Source: Candidatus Enterococcus murrayae (GTDB taxonomy: Bacteria; Bacillota; Bacilli; Lactobacillales; Enterococcaceae). Taken from it: a DNA stretch of 64,000 bases. Below, piece after piece: positions 53,967 to 62,778 of this stretch (the stretch's first letter is position 1; every line of letters begins with the position of its first letter). The notes beneath the pieces are model-generated. The model saw nothing but the letters and a program-made list of their open reading frames with translations. It did not search any database and had not been told where the DNA came from. The DNA is taken from positions 1 through 64,000 of the forward strand of contig NZ_JAFLVR010000002.1 in NCBI RefSeq assembly GCF_017315985.1, in the 5' to 3' direction. The position numbers and the translations under genes were made by a program.

Positions 53967-55865
53967 CTAATCTTTTAACAAGAGGTTGGGTTCTTTTTTT
54001 GCAATGTAACTTTCGAGAGTTGTTCGATCGACTAGAGCTGTTGTAATGCCATCGCGTGATACCAAAAAACCTGCAGCATAAATAGCGATTTGAATAGCCT
54101 TTTCTAAGCAATAGTCTCTTAACAAATATGCAGATAATGCACTAATGAATGCATCGCTTGCTCCGGTACTGTCAATTGTGGAGAAATTAGCAGCTGAGAA
54201 ATATTTTTCTTGTTCAGCATTCTTTAAGAAGCAGCCTTGTTTTCCTAAAGTGACGATAACATTCTTGACACCCTTAGAAATCAAAAAGGCTGCCTTTTCT
54301 TCAATTGTTTTGTAATCTGGACATACTGAAGATAGTTCTTCCTCATTCGGAATAAAGTAATTTATTTTAGCTAAAAGTGAATCTGAAATTTTTTTTGAAG
54401 CTGACGGCTTCAATATTGTTTTAGCACCATTCTCTTTAGCTAATGTACAAGTCATTTCTACTGCATCTATTGGAATTTCGGTTTGCACGAGACAGTACTT
54501 CACATTAGATAATAGCTCTTGCTTATTTTCTAGAATAGTAGGTGATAACGCCGCATTTGCTCCTGGCAGAATTGAAATCATGGAATCACCACTAGATTCT
54601 ACAGAAATATAGGCCTGACCTGTTTCTGTATCGTCTGATCGCGTGATTCCCTCAGTATTGACGCTGTTTTTCTTAAGTTCTTGAAACATAGTGTTTGATT
54701 CACTATCGGATCCAACACAGCCAATCAAACGTACTTGGTGCCCTAGTTTTGCAGCACCTATTGCTTGATTGAGACCTTTTCCGCCTGGACGCTTGCTTAG
54801 ATTAGATAAAAAATTTGTTGCACCGTTATGAGGTAGTTTTGAGGAATATAGATAAGTATCCATATTGATACTTCCAACAACAAGAATTTTAGGACGTTCA
54901 TTTTCAGCAGGGAATCCAAGTGACTTTGTGTTATCCAAAACCATTTTCTCATAAAACGGTTTTGGTTCTTCATCCTTTGTAATTAAACTAATAAGTGTAC
55001 GGCATACATGCTCACCAAAACCTGTGTTGTTAATAGTAATAGTAGAAAGAGCATCTTGATAGTTCTTAAATTCTAATTCTGCATTATTGCGAATGGAAAG
55101 CAACGAATAATCTTTGGGTGCTTTGAGACCACTTTGCATAGTTAGATTATAGAGCTCAATAGACTTATAAAAATCAGCAGAAACGAAACCAGAGATTTGT
55201 CTATCAATAATAAAATCATTGATAGACAAATCTAATGTGTCAATAACTAGCGAATCATTAAACTTTAGATTATATTCAAAAAGGGCTTTCTTATACCCAC
55301 TAAGAAAGGGATCCATATTTTTATCAGTTCCCACAATACAAGCTATTCTTTTATGCTTTCTTTCAATTAATTGTTTCGTTAAAAAATAGGCGATTTCTTC
55401 GTATGGAAGGGAGTAAGACGATTCATCTTGCAAATTTCCGAGTAATACTATTGGAATATCTAAAGCTTCAACATGCTTTAGATTTTTTAAACTGCTTTCA
55501 TTTATTGGATCCCAAATTATTCCTTCTACTTGTTTTGTTCCTAAAGAAGTAATGTTTTTAAGCTCCTGTTTGTGATCTCCGAGACTATCAAAAATTATCG
55601 GACTATACCCCATCTGTTGTGCATAGTTAATGATTCCTTTTAGGGAATGTTCTACATATTTACTAGAGTTAATCAGTATACCGATTGAACCAGTGGATGT
55701 CCCGGAGTTAATGGTAGATGAATAGGGAGTGTAATTGTATTCATGAACTATTTTTAAAACTCTTTCACGAGTTTCTTTACTAATACTGGCATCCTTTTTA
55801 TTCACAATTTTAGAAACCGTTGATACAGAAACTCCTGCTAATTTTGCAATATCTCTTATATTCAT
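53967..55865 (-). CDS. LacI family repressor fused to ribokinase-like domain
   Basis: One uninterrupted 632-residue frame combines two proteins. Residues 1-56 are a LacI helix-turn-helix (IRDIAKLAGVSVSTVSKIVN). Residues about 58-322 are a periplasmic-binding-like sensor (GSIGILIN; IACIVGTDKNMDPFLSGY). Residues about 326-625 are a PfkB/ribokinase domain: GSINMDTYL, GGKGLNQA (361-368), GANAALSP and DSTGASDAF with catalytic Asp571. The kinase core is intact, but the usual GAGD is GASD and the NPAPA loop reads KPSAS. It is divergent from an ECF/nucleoside operon it probably controls. ATG behind AAAGGAG. Ribose or ribose-5-phosphate sensing is inferred. Confidence 0.93.
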   Translation of the reverse strand: MNIRDIAKLAGVSVSTVSKIVNKKDASISKETRERVLKIVHEYNYTPYSSTINSGTSTGSIGILINSSKYVEHSLKGIINYAQQMGYSPIIFDSLGDHKQELKNITSLGTKQVEGIIWDPINESSLKNLKHVEALDIPIVLLGNLQDESSYSLPYEEIAYFLTKQLIERKHKRIACIVGTDKNMDPFLSGYKKALFEYNLKFNDSLVIDTLDLSINDFIIDRQISGFVSADFYKSIELYNLTMQSGLKAPKDYSLLSIRNNAELEFKNYQDALSTITINNTGFGEHVCRTLISLITKDEEPKPFYEKMVLDNTKSLGFPAENERPKILVVGSINMDTYLYSSKLPHNGATNFLSNLSKRPGGKGLNQAIGAAKLGHQVRLIGCVGSDSESNTMFQELKKNSVNTEGITRSDDTETGQAYISVESSGDSMISILPGANAALSPTILENKQELLSNVKYCLVQTEIPIDAVEMTCTLAKENGAKTILKPSASKKISDSLLAKINYFIPNEEELSSVCPDYKTIEEKAAFLISKGVKNVIVTLGKQGCFLKNAEQEKYFSAANFSTIDSTGASDAFISALSAYLLRDYCLEKAIQIAIYAAGFLVSRDGITTALVDRTTLESYIAKKEPNLLLKD

Positions 55866-55900
55866 ATACTTCTCCTTTATCCTCTTCTTCTCTCTTTCCC

Positions 55901-55930
55901 ATCATACTCAACCTATTCAAAAAGGGTCAA
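55901..55930 (-). promoter_or_regulatory. Promoter of the LacI-ribokinase gene
   Basis: On the minus strand TTGACC (55930-55925), 18 bases, TATGAT (55906-55901). Transcription would begin near 55894, about 30 bases before the ATG. Confidence 0.65.
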
Positions 55931-55982
55931 GTACGTTTAGTCAAAAAGACTTAAAAAAATTTGAGCAATCGAAAAAAACATG

Positions 55983-56045
55983 TTGACAAAGTTAAACTGT
56001 GATGATAAATTCTAATCAAGGAAAACGTTTTCCGAAAATGTTTTC
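55983..56045 (+). promoter_or_regulatory. ECF/nucleoside operon promoter with two tandem LacI-type operators
   Basis: TTGACA at 55983-55988 and a weak -10 (TAAATT at 56006-56011) form the promoter. Just downstream lie the perfect palindrome GGAAAACGTTTTCC (56020-56033) and an imperfect one GAAAATGTTTTC (56034-56045), centres 13 bases apart. Central CG and inverted symmetry fit LacI-family operators. Their place over and after the start site suits roadblock repression by the divergent fusion regulator. Confidence 0.7.
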
Positions 56046-56084
56046 TTAAATTGATTTTATCACATATTAAAGAGGGAAACTACA

Positions 56085-56711
56085 ATGAAAAAACTTTTTC
56101 AAGCATTTCTCCATAAAAATTTCTCGACGAAAGTGCTTGTATTAATACCGATAGCGGTTGGAATCAATTTGATTGGCGGCACACTTTGCTCAGCGTTAAA
56201 ATTACCACTGTTTTTGGACATGATTGGTACCGTTTTAGTAGCCTGCTTAGCTGGTCCTTGGGTAGCAGCACTTTGCGGACTGATTACTAATCTATTTTTG
56301 GCAATTGTAACAAATCCAGTTTTTTTTCCATATGCACTTGTCAGTATCTTATGTGGATTAGTGACAGGATATCTAGTAAAGGCCGGTTTTTTTAAGAACA
56401 TTGTCGGAGTGATATTCACGTGGATAGCTTGTACATTAACTAATTCTTTTACCTCATCTCTAATCACTATATTTGTATATGGAGGGGCAACAGGAATTAA
56501 TACAAGTTCACTTGCAACAGCAGCATTAATTGCCGCTACAAAAGAAATTGTTTTTTCTGTATTTTCAACTTCATTAATAGAGAATTTAATCGATAAAGGA
56601 TTAGTCTTTCTGATCGTATATTGGTTGGTTAAAAAAATACCTAAGCGTTTCTCTAGTCAATACGCTCCACTGGATAATGCTTCGTTGACAAATGGAAAAG
56701 CGGAAAATTGA
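56085..56711 (+). CDS. ECF transporter substrate-binding (S) component
   Basis: The 208-residue protein has six predicted membrane helices. The segment PLFLDMIGTVLVACLAGPWVAALCG and the following NLFLAIVTNPVFFPYALVSILCGLVTG fit S components of energy-coupling factor importers. It precedes genes for T and two A subunits, so it has its own module rather than sharing the general one. The substrate is not evident from sequence. The downstream hydrolase and ribokinase suggest nucleosides or ribose. ATG behind AGAGGG. Confidence 0.8.
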   Translation: MKKLFQAFLHKNFSTKVLVLIPIAVGINLIGGTLCSALKLPLFLDMIGTVLVACLAGPWVAALCGLITNLFLAIVTNPVFFPYALVSILCGLVTGYLVKAGFFKNIVGVIFTWIACTLTNSFTSSLITIFVYGGATGINTSSLATAALIAATKEIVFSVFSTSLIENLIDKGLVFLIVYWLVKKIPKRFSSQYAPLDNASLTNGKAEN

Positions 56712-56723
56712 AGGTGAGAATTT

Positions 56724-57482
56724 GTGAAGATGAATAATAGAATATATGTTTTTTTTAGAGCTTTAAATCCAATCACCAAAATATTACTAGTACTGAATTT
56801 AGGAGTAGGCTGCATAATATATCCTAGTCCATTTCTAGGATACTTCATATTAGCAATAATTTTAGTACTTGCTTGCTTTATGAAGTCAGGTAGAAAAATT
56901 GGTTTATTGATACTTGGTTTTGGAATCCCCGTTACATTTATGCTGCTTTTTATTCAAGGGTTATACAGTCCAAAAAATACAACAATAATAGCTGATTTAG
57001 GGTTCGCTGAACTAGGTTTGGAAGGAACGCTATATGCATTAAAAATTTCTTCCACTTTGTTAGTTTTTCTAACAACATTTTCGCTTTTTTTGCAAACTAC
57101 TAAGAATTCGGAAACAGTAGCTGCGTTGACTCAATCTGGTCTAAACATGAAAATCGGCTACCTTATTCTAGCTAGTCTCAATGTTGTTCCACAAATGCAG
57201 AGAAAAGTAAAAATCATTCAAGAAGCACAAGAATCTCGAGGAGTCGAGGTAACAGGATCTTTTTTGCAAAGAGCGAAAGCGTTTTTACCGTTAATAGGAC
57301 CAGTTGTTCTGTCTTCCCTGACCGATGCACAAGAAAGAGGCATGACCCTCGAAACAAGGGGATTTAGTATTAAGGGTATCAAGCCAACAACTTTGATTGA
57401 TGTTAAACAGAGTTTAATTGATACGCTTCTAAAAGTATTATCAATCGTATTTCTACTGTTTTGTATAGTTATCCGATTTTAG
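56724..57482 (+). CDS. ECF transporter transmembrane (T) component
   Basis: The 252-residue CbiQ/EcfT family protein has four or five N-terminal helices. The coupling helix region carries the family motifs AQESRGVEVTGS and AQERGMTLETRGF, each with an Ala-x-x-x-Arg-Gly signature that docks on the two ATPases. GTG at 56724 behind AAGGTGAG is used; an ATG at 56730 is possible. It lies 12 bases after the S gene. Confidence 0.92.
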   Translation: MKMNNRIYVFFRALNPITKILLVLNLGVGCIIYPSPFLGYFILAIILVLACFMKSGRKIGLLILGFGIPVTFMLLFIQGLYSPKNTTIIADLGFAELGLEGTLYALKISSTLLVFLTTFSLFLQTTKNSETVAALTQSGLNMKIGYLILASLNVVPQMQRKVKIIQEAQESRGVEVTGSFLQRAKAFLPLIGPVVLSSLTDAQERGMTLETRGFSIKGIKPTTLIDVKQSLIDTLLKVLSIVFLLFCIVIRF

Positions 57483-57500
57483 AGATAGTGAGGTGAGTAG

Positions 57501-58343
57501 ATGAATAAGATAGTCGAGACAACAAATTTTTCCTATCGATACAATGAAGCCCCAGATATGGCGCTAAAAGACATTAATTTTGATGCTCAAGCAGGAGAGT
57601 TTGTTGCGATAATAGGAGCAAACGGTGCCGGAAAATCAACTTTATGTAATGCATTAGCTGGATTAATCCCGAATTATTTTATAGGTCATACAAATGGGGA
57701 AATAAGGATAAGGGGAGAAAATATTTCAAAGCTTGGAGTGGGTGAATTATCACAAACGGTTGGATTAGTTTTTCAAAATCCGTTCAATCAACTATCCTAT
57801 ACAGCGGAAACAGTAAGTGAGGAGCTAGCTTTTGGTTTAGGAAACAGAGGATTAGTGAAAGAAATTATGATTGAAAAGATTAATAAGGTAGCTGAAATAG
57901 TACAGATTACTAACTTATTAAATAGAAACCCGTTAGAGCTTTCAGGGGGGCAAGTACAAAGAGTAGCCCTTGCTGCTGCAATTATTTTAGAGCCTCAAAT
58001 TTTAATCTTAGATGAATGTACTACTCAACTGGATCCTGTAGGTAGTCAGCAAATTATGAAGACTGTTAAAATGCTCAATCGTGAAGGGATGACGATTATA
58101 ATGGTGGATCATGACATGGAAAAAGTCGCTGACTTAGCAAATAAAGTTCTTGTTATGCATGAAGGAAGGTTAGTTTTAAATGATACACCACAAAAAATTT
58201 TTAGTAATCCCAAGCTAACGGATTATGGTGTGAAAGCACCTGATTATTATGAAATAACTAAAGATTACTCTCCTCATTCGGTTATTCTTACTGAGGAACA
58301 AGCTGTTAAAAGGTTGAAGGAGGTGTTGATGAATGAAGATTGA
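57501..58343 (+). CDS. ECF transporter ATPase A (intact motifs)
   Basis: The 280-residue ATPase has Walker A GANGAGKS (39-46), Q-loop LVFQNP, signature LSGGQ (147-151), Walker B LILILDE with Glu172, and switch VDHDME. It is fully catalytic in appearance. Its C-terminal extension of about 70 residues is typical of ECF ATPases. It overlaps the second ATPase gene by 11 bases. ATG behind GAGGTGAG. Confidence 0.93.
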   Translation: MNKIVETTNFSYRYNEAPDMALKDINFDAQAGEFVAIIGANGAGKSTLCNALAGLIPNYFIGHTNGEIRIRGENISKLGVGELSQTVGLVFQNPFNQLSYTAETVSEELAFGLGNRGLVKEIMIEKINKVAEIVQITNLLNRNPLELSGGQVQRVALAAAIILEPQILILDECTTQLDPVGSQQIMKTVKMLNREGMTIIMVDHDMEKVADLANKVLVMHEGRLVLNDTPQKIFSNPKLTDYGVKAPDYYEITKDYSPHSVILTEEQAVKRLKEVLMNED

Positions 58344-59160
58344 AGTAAAAAATCTCGTACATAAGTATCCTTCTGGTGAAGTTGCACTGAATGGTATCAG
58401 TGCTGTATTTGAAGGGACAGAACCAATTGCCATTATTGGTCAAAATGGTGCTGGAAAAACAACCTTTGTTAAGCATTTAAACGGTCTGTTACGACCGAGT
58501 GACGGTGAAGTTTTAATCAATGGTGAAAGTGTGGAGGAACACACAACAGCTTTTTGGTCACGAAAAATTGGGTACGTATTTCAAAATCCAGACAACCAGC
58601 TATTTTTGGAAAGTGTAAAAAAAGAATTTGAGTTCGGACCAAAGCAACAGGGAGTACCTAAAAAGGAAATCCGTTGGCGGTTAGAAAAAATAGCTGATTT
58701 AGTCGGTCTAACAAATAAACTTTATGTCCATCCGTTCGATTTAAATGCGACAGAAAAGAAGTTTTGTACCATCGGATCAATTCTCATGATGAATCCGGAA
58801 ATGATTATATTAGATGAACCAACTTGTGGGCAAGATATTGAGGGAAATCAGCGACTGACTAAAATCATTGCTTCGTTGAAAGCAAATAATCAATTATGTC
58901 TAACAATTACTCATGATATGAAGTTTGTTGTAGAGAATTTCGATCAAATAATCGTCATGTCAAAAGGTCAGATTCTAAACAGAGAAAAGAAAGAAATCAT
59001 TTTTTCTGCACCGGATGTTTTGAAAGCAAGTTATGTAAGTCCACCTCCAATTACAAGGGTAGGGCAAATATTAGATTTAGATCAGCCTGTTTTTAATCAG
59101 CAGGATTTTCACAGATACTTTGAAGAGAAGAGAGCTGACAAAAAAAGGATAAATGGGTGA
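58333..59160 (+). CDS. ECF transporter ATPase A' with degenerate signature motif
   Basis: The 275-residue ATPase keeps Walker A GQNGAGKT (36-43), Q-loop YVFQNP, Walker B MIILDEPTCGQD with Glu162 and switch ITHDMK. The position of LSGGQ reads DLNATEKKF (136-144), so the signature is lost. In an A/A' heterodimer this leaves the site formed by ATPase A's Walker A and the A' signature impaired. ATG behind AAGGAGGTG, overlapping ATPase A. Confidence 0.92.
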   Translation: MKIEVKNLVHKYPSGEVALNGISAVFEGTEPIAIIGQNGAGKTTFVKHLNGLLRPSDGEVLINGESVEEHTTAFWSRKIGYVFQNPDNQLFLESVKKEFEFGPKQQGVPKKEIRWRLEKIADLVGLTNKLYVHPFDLNATEKKFCTIGSILMMNPEMIILDEPTCGQDIEGNQRLTKIIASLKANNQLCLTITHDMKFVVENFDQIIVMSKGQILNREKKEIIFSAPDVLKASYVSPPPITRVGQILDLDQPVFNQQDFHRYFEEKRADKKRING

Positions 59161-59200
59161 AATAACCCTTTATATATATTAAGAAAGCGGGGATGAAAGT

Positions 59201-60649
59201 ATGGATGCAACAAAAGAAAATGAGAAAATTATAGGCGTTCCGATACCAGAGGAAGGAAGTAAAGAGTTTGAAAAAATGAATCGAATGGCAAAAAAAGCCA
59301 TTCCTTTGATCCTATTGATATTTACTTTTGGAATTTTGGAGCAACAAGCTTTTGGTATGATTTTTGTCAATATTGGACAACAATTAGGAGCGACAAATTT
59401 GGCACCTCTAATTACTTCAATTCCAGGAATTATTTTGGGAATTGTCTGTGTAGTTTATGGAGCACTTGGTGATTTTGTTTCATTGAAAAAAATGACATTA
59501 TTTGGAGTAATTATTTTCGTTTTAGGTTCTATCATAGGATTTGGATTTGGTCCAAGCAGTATTTGGGCAGTTGTTATTGCTCGTGTTCTTCAATCAGCTG
59601 GAGGTCAGGTCGCAGGTTCTGTCTTTTTGGTTTTGGTTTCAAAGTATATTGCTAAAGAAAACCGCGTGATCTATTATGGTATTTTTGTAGCTGTTTTCCG
59701 TTTTTCAGCAGCTTTAGGTGTTGTTGCTGCTGGATACATTACAAAAATTGATTGGCGTTGGTTGTTTGCTGTTCCAATTATCTCTGTTTTATTCATTCCT
59801 TCGTTAGCAAAAAATTTACCTGATGAACGTGCAGAAGGGGCTAATATTGATTGGATTGGTTTTATCTTGATTGGGGCATTCGCTGGTGCAATGACTATGT
59901 TTTTCACTGATATGAATGCATTTTGGGCTATTTCATCAGTGGTAACGTTAGTATTGTTTATCGTTTATATTAATAAAGCGAAAAATCCTTTTATCACACC
60001 TGATTTTTTGAAGAATCCTGCATTGATTGCAACGATGTCAGTCATATTTATTGGATACTTCTTTAGTTACACATTAAATGCAGGCGTTAATGCTATTGGA
60101 CTAAATGTTTTTGGCATTGATTCAGCAGAAGTGTCATTGCTATTAGTTGGATCCATTTTGTTAGCAGCCGTTTTAGGGTTTGTCTGTGGTCCCGTTGTTA
60201 AAAAGATTGGACGCTCAGCTGCAATTATTATGGCTTTGTCTTTTATGGGGCTAGGTTTGCTAGCAATTGCTTTTGCAATTCCTCATGGTAAAGTTTGGGC
60301 TTTGGCATTTGCTCCATGTATTTACTATTTTGGAACATCATTCTTTTACTCACCAATTGTTGATACAGCAACCCTAACAGTTACACCTGAAGAGTCTGGA
60401 CGTGTATTAGGTGTAAATGATTTAGTACAAGCTATAACTGGTTCTGTAGGTGTAGCAGTATTTGGAGGTATGATGTCTTCTGGTGTTATGTCCGGAAGCA
60501 GTGTCGTTGGTTCAACAGCAGGAGCTGCTTCAACATATGCCAATATTTTCTTAATTGGCGGAATAATAGTATTGGTAGCGCTCGTAATATTCATTGTCAC
60601 CAAAAAAATGATTTACATTCATGGTGAAAAAATTCAACAAAATAAATAG
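59201..60649 (+). CDS. MFS transporter, DHA2-like (14 helix)
   Basis: The 482-residue protein has about 14 membrane helices after a hydrophilic N-terminus of about 30 residues. GALGDFVSLKKMTLFGVIIFVLGS is the MFS motif between helices 2 and 3. The RVLQSAGGQVAGSVFLVLVSKYI segment and the late TPEESGRVLGVNDLVQAITGSVG fit drug/H+ antiporter family 2. Here it lies between an ECF transporter and a nucleoside hydrolase. It may therefore move nucleosides, bases or ribose; export of the released base is one idea. ATG behind AAGCGGGGATG. Confidence 0.88.
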   Translation: MDATKENEKIIGVPIPEEGSKEFEKMNRMAKKAIPLILLIFTFGILEQQAFGMIFVNIGQQLGATNLAPLITSIPGIILGIVCVVYGALGDFVSLKKMTLFGVIIFVLGSIIGFGFGPSSIWAVVIARVLQSAGGQVAGSVFLVLVSKYIAKENRVIYYGIFVAVFRFSAALGVVAAGYITKIDWRWLFAVPIISVLFIPSLAKNLPDERAEGANIDWIGFILIGAFAGAMTMFFTDMNAFWAISSVVTLVLFIVYINKAKNPFITPDFLKNPALIATMSVIFIGYFFSYTLNAGVNAIGLNVFGIDSAEVSLLLVGSILLAAVLGFVCGPVVKKIGRSAAIIMALSFMGLGLLAIAFAIPHGKVWALAFAPCIYYFGTSFFYSPIVDTATLTVTPEESGRVLGVNDLVQAITGSVGVAVFGGMMSSGVMSGSSVVGSTAGAASTYANIFLIGGIIVLVALVIFIVTKKMIYIHGEKIQQNK

Positions 60650-60676
60650 TAATAATAAAGCATTGGAGGATTCGAA

Positions 60677-61624
60677 ATGGTAAAAAAAGTGATTCTAGAT
60701 TGTGATCCAGGTCATGATGATGCATTAGCGTTGTTGATGGCTATTGCTTCAGATAATATTGATTTATTAGCAGTTACTACATCGGCTGGAAATCAACTTC
60801 CAGAAAAGACATACATTAATGCGAAGCGGTTATTAACACTTGCAAGAAGTGAAGGGATACCTGTTGCTAGCGGTGCGAAGAAACCGTTGCGCCGTGAATT
60901 GATTATTGCAGATGATGTTCATGGAGAATCAGGTATAGATGGTGCTGAACTGCCAGAATCTACAATCGCGGATTTAGATATTTCAGCAAACGATTTGATA
61001 GCAAAAATTTTGAGAGAGTCAGATGAAAAGGTTACTCTGATTGCTACTGGTCCATTAACAAACATTGCGATTTTCTTATCATCACACCCTGAACTAAAAG
61101 AGAAAATCGAACTGATTTCCTTTATGGGGGGAGCTTGTTTTGGTGGGAATATGACACCTCATGCTGAATTTAATATTTATGTAGATCCTGAAGCAGCAGA
61201 TATCGTTGTTAAAGCAGGAGTTCCTGTAGCTATGTTTGGTTTAGATGTAACGTTAAAAGCTCAATTATTTGAAGAAGATATCAAGGAAATTCGTACTATA
61301 GGAAATCAAGTAGCCACAACAATGGCTGATCTGTTGGATTTTTTCAATCTGACAACTACACGACCATTCTGGGCTGATGAAACTCACGTTGAAGGTATCC
61401 ATATGCATGATCCATGTGCTGTTGCTTATGTTATTGATCCGGATATGTTTACTGTATATCCAATGAATGTCCAAGTAGAAACTAGTGACACGTTAGCATT
61501 AGGAAGTACTGTAGTTGATTATGATGATGTCTACAAAAAAGATAAAAATGTTCAAGTTGCTTTTGAACTTGATTTAGATAAGTTCAGAAAACTGACTATG
61601 GATACGATCAAGTATTTTTCCTAA
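60677..61624 (+). CDS. Inosine-uridine preferring nucleoside hydrolase
   Basis: The 315-residue enzyme cleaves the N-glycosidic bond of ribonucleosides, yielding base and ribose. The Ca2+/catalytic motif VILDCDPGHDDALALLMA opens the protein. LIATGPLTNIAIFL, FMGGACFGGNMTPHAEFNIYVDPEAA and the His-containing GIHMHDPCAVAYVID complete the IunH active site. AATGGAGGA lies upstream of the ATG. Directly followed by ribokinase, which would capture the ribose. Confidence 0.95.
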   Translation: MVKKVILDCDPGHDDALALLMAIASDNIDLLAVTTSAGNQLPEKTYINAKRLLTLARSEGIPVASGAKKPLRRELIIADDVHGESGIDGAELPESTIADLDISANDLIAKILRESDEKVTLIATGPLTNIAIFLSSHPELKEKIELISFMGGACFGGNMTPHAEFNIYVDPEAADIVVKAGVPVAMFGLDVTLKAQLFEEDIKEIRTIGNQVATTMADLLDFFNLTTTRPFWADETHVEGIHMHDPCAVAYVIDPDMFTVYPMNVQVETSDTLALGSTVVDYDDVYKKDKNVQVAFELDLDKFRKLTMDTIKYFS

Positions 61625-61678
61625 GATTTTTTAATATGGCATACATGCAAGTGAAGACAATTGGAGAGAAGTGCAGAG

Positions 61679-62596
61679 ATGAATAAGATTACAGTAGTAG
61701 GCAGTATTAATTTGGACACAACGATTCGAACAGAACAATTTCCAAAACCAGGTGAGACGATTCATTCAAAAGAGATATTTACGAACGGTGGTGGAAAAGG
61801 AGCCAATCAAGCCATCGCGGCTGCCAGAAGTGGTGCGCAGGTAGATTTTATAGGCGCTGTGGGAAATGATGATGGGGGAAAGATGCTTGTAGATTTACTT
61901 AAACAAGATGGAATCAATACTTCAGGAATTGACCATTTGGATAGCGTGAGAACCGGAAGCGCTTATGTAACCGTTGATGATAGTGGTGAGAATAGTATTG
62001 TAATCTATGGAGGAGCTAACCAACAAATTTCAACCGAACACATTTTAGAGAATCAGAAAGAAATCTCTTCGAGTGATTATGTAATAGCTCAATTAGAAAC
62101 TAATCTAACGAGTATTGAAAGAAGTTTTGAAATTGCTCAAAAAGGAGCTGCTTTTACAATTTTTAATCCAGCTCCTGCTCCTGAGATGTTGCCCGAAAAA
62201 ATTATTCAAATGACAGATATCTTAGTACCAAACGAAATAGAATTAGAAACAATAGTAGGAGTTAAAATTACTAGTGAAGATGACTTAGTTAAGGCAGCTA
62301 AAACAATTCATGAATTAGGAGTTAAGGTCCTCGTTGTCACGTTAGGAAGTAAAGGATCATTCTATTCTATCGCAGAGAAAAAAACTGGATTTGTATCTGC
62401 TTTCGAAGTTAACGCAGTGGATACAACAGCTGCAGGAGATACGTTTATCGGTGCGCTTGCATCAAAACTGACTCATGATTTAGAGAATATTGAAGAAGCA
62501 ATCTCATATGCAAGTAAAGCTGCTTCACTGACTGTCCAACGGTATGGGGCCCAACCAGCTATACCATATGAAACAGAGTTAGCCGTAGAAATATAA
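61679..62596 (+). CDS. rbsK: Ribokinase
   Basis: The 305-residue enzyme phosphorylates ribose to ribose-5-phosphate. GSINLDTTIRTEQFPKPGET, GGKGANQAIAAARSGA, IFNPAPAPEML, LVPNEIELE and DTTAAGDTFIGALA with catalytic Asp are all canonical. The ATG at 61679 gives MNKITVVGSIN; the TTG at 61661 is part of the ribosome-site region. It is the last gene of the operon. It is a second ribokinase alongside the fused one. Confidence 0.95.
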   Translation: MNKITVVGSINLDTTIRTEQFPKPGETIHSKEIFTNGGGKGANQAIAAARSGAQVDFIGAVGNDDGGKMLVDLLKQDGINTSGIDHLDSVRTGSAYVTVDDSGENSIVIYGGANQQISTEHILENQKEISSSDYVIAQLETNLTSIERSFEIAQKGAAFTIFNPAPAPEMLPEKIIQMTDILVPNEIELETIVGVKITSEDDLVKAAKTIHELGVKVLVVTLGSKGSFYSIAEKKTGFVSAFEVNAVDTTAAGDTFIGALASKLTHDLENIEEAISYASKAASLTVQRYGAQPAIPYETELAVEI

Positions 62597-62613
62597 AAAA
62601 ACATATTTAAATT

Positions 62614-62669
62614 GAGAACGCAAATAAACACTTCCTGTTTTTCTGGAAGTGTTTATTTGTATGGTTCTC
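62614..62669 (+). terminator. Terminator of the nucleoside/ribose operon
   Basis: The perfect 14-base inner arms AAATAAACACTTCC and GGAAGTGTTTATTT close a 9-base loop, with outer GAGAAC/GTTCTC pairing. No strong T tail follows, but the stem is long. Confidence 0.8.
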
Positions 62670-62778
62670 ATTAATAGCTACACATCTACTTTGGATTGCT
62701 TCTAATCTATTTGGCTTACAGGTGCTAGACCGTCAGGAAACCATTTTAAAAATCAAGTAACACATAAAACAACAGTAG

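Noticed and set aside
56020-56033. GGAAAACGTTTTCC as a CcpA cre site
   Set aside because: The outer TG...CA bases of cre are replaced by GG...CC, and a dedicated LacI-type regulator is encoded next door. It is therefore listed as an operator for that regulator, though CcpA is not excluded.
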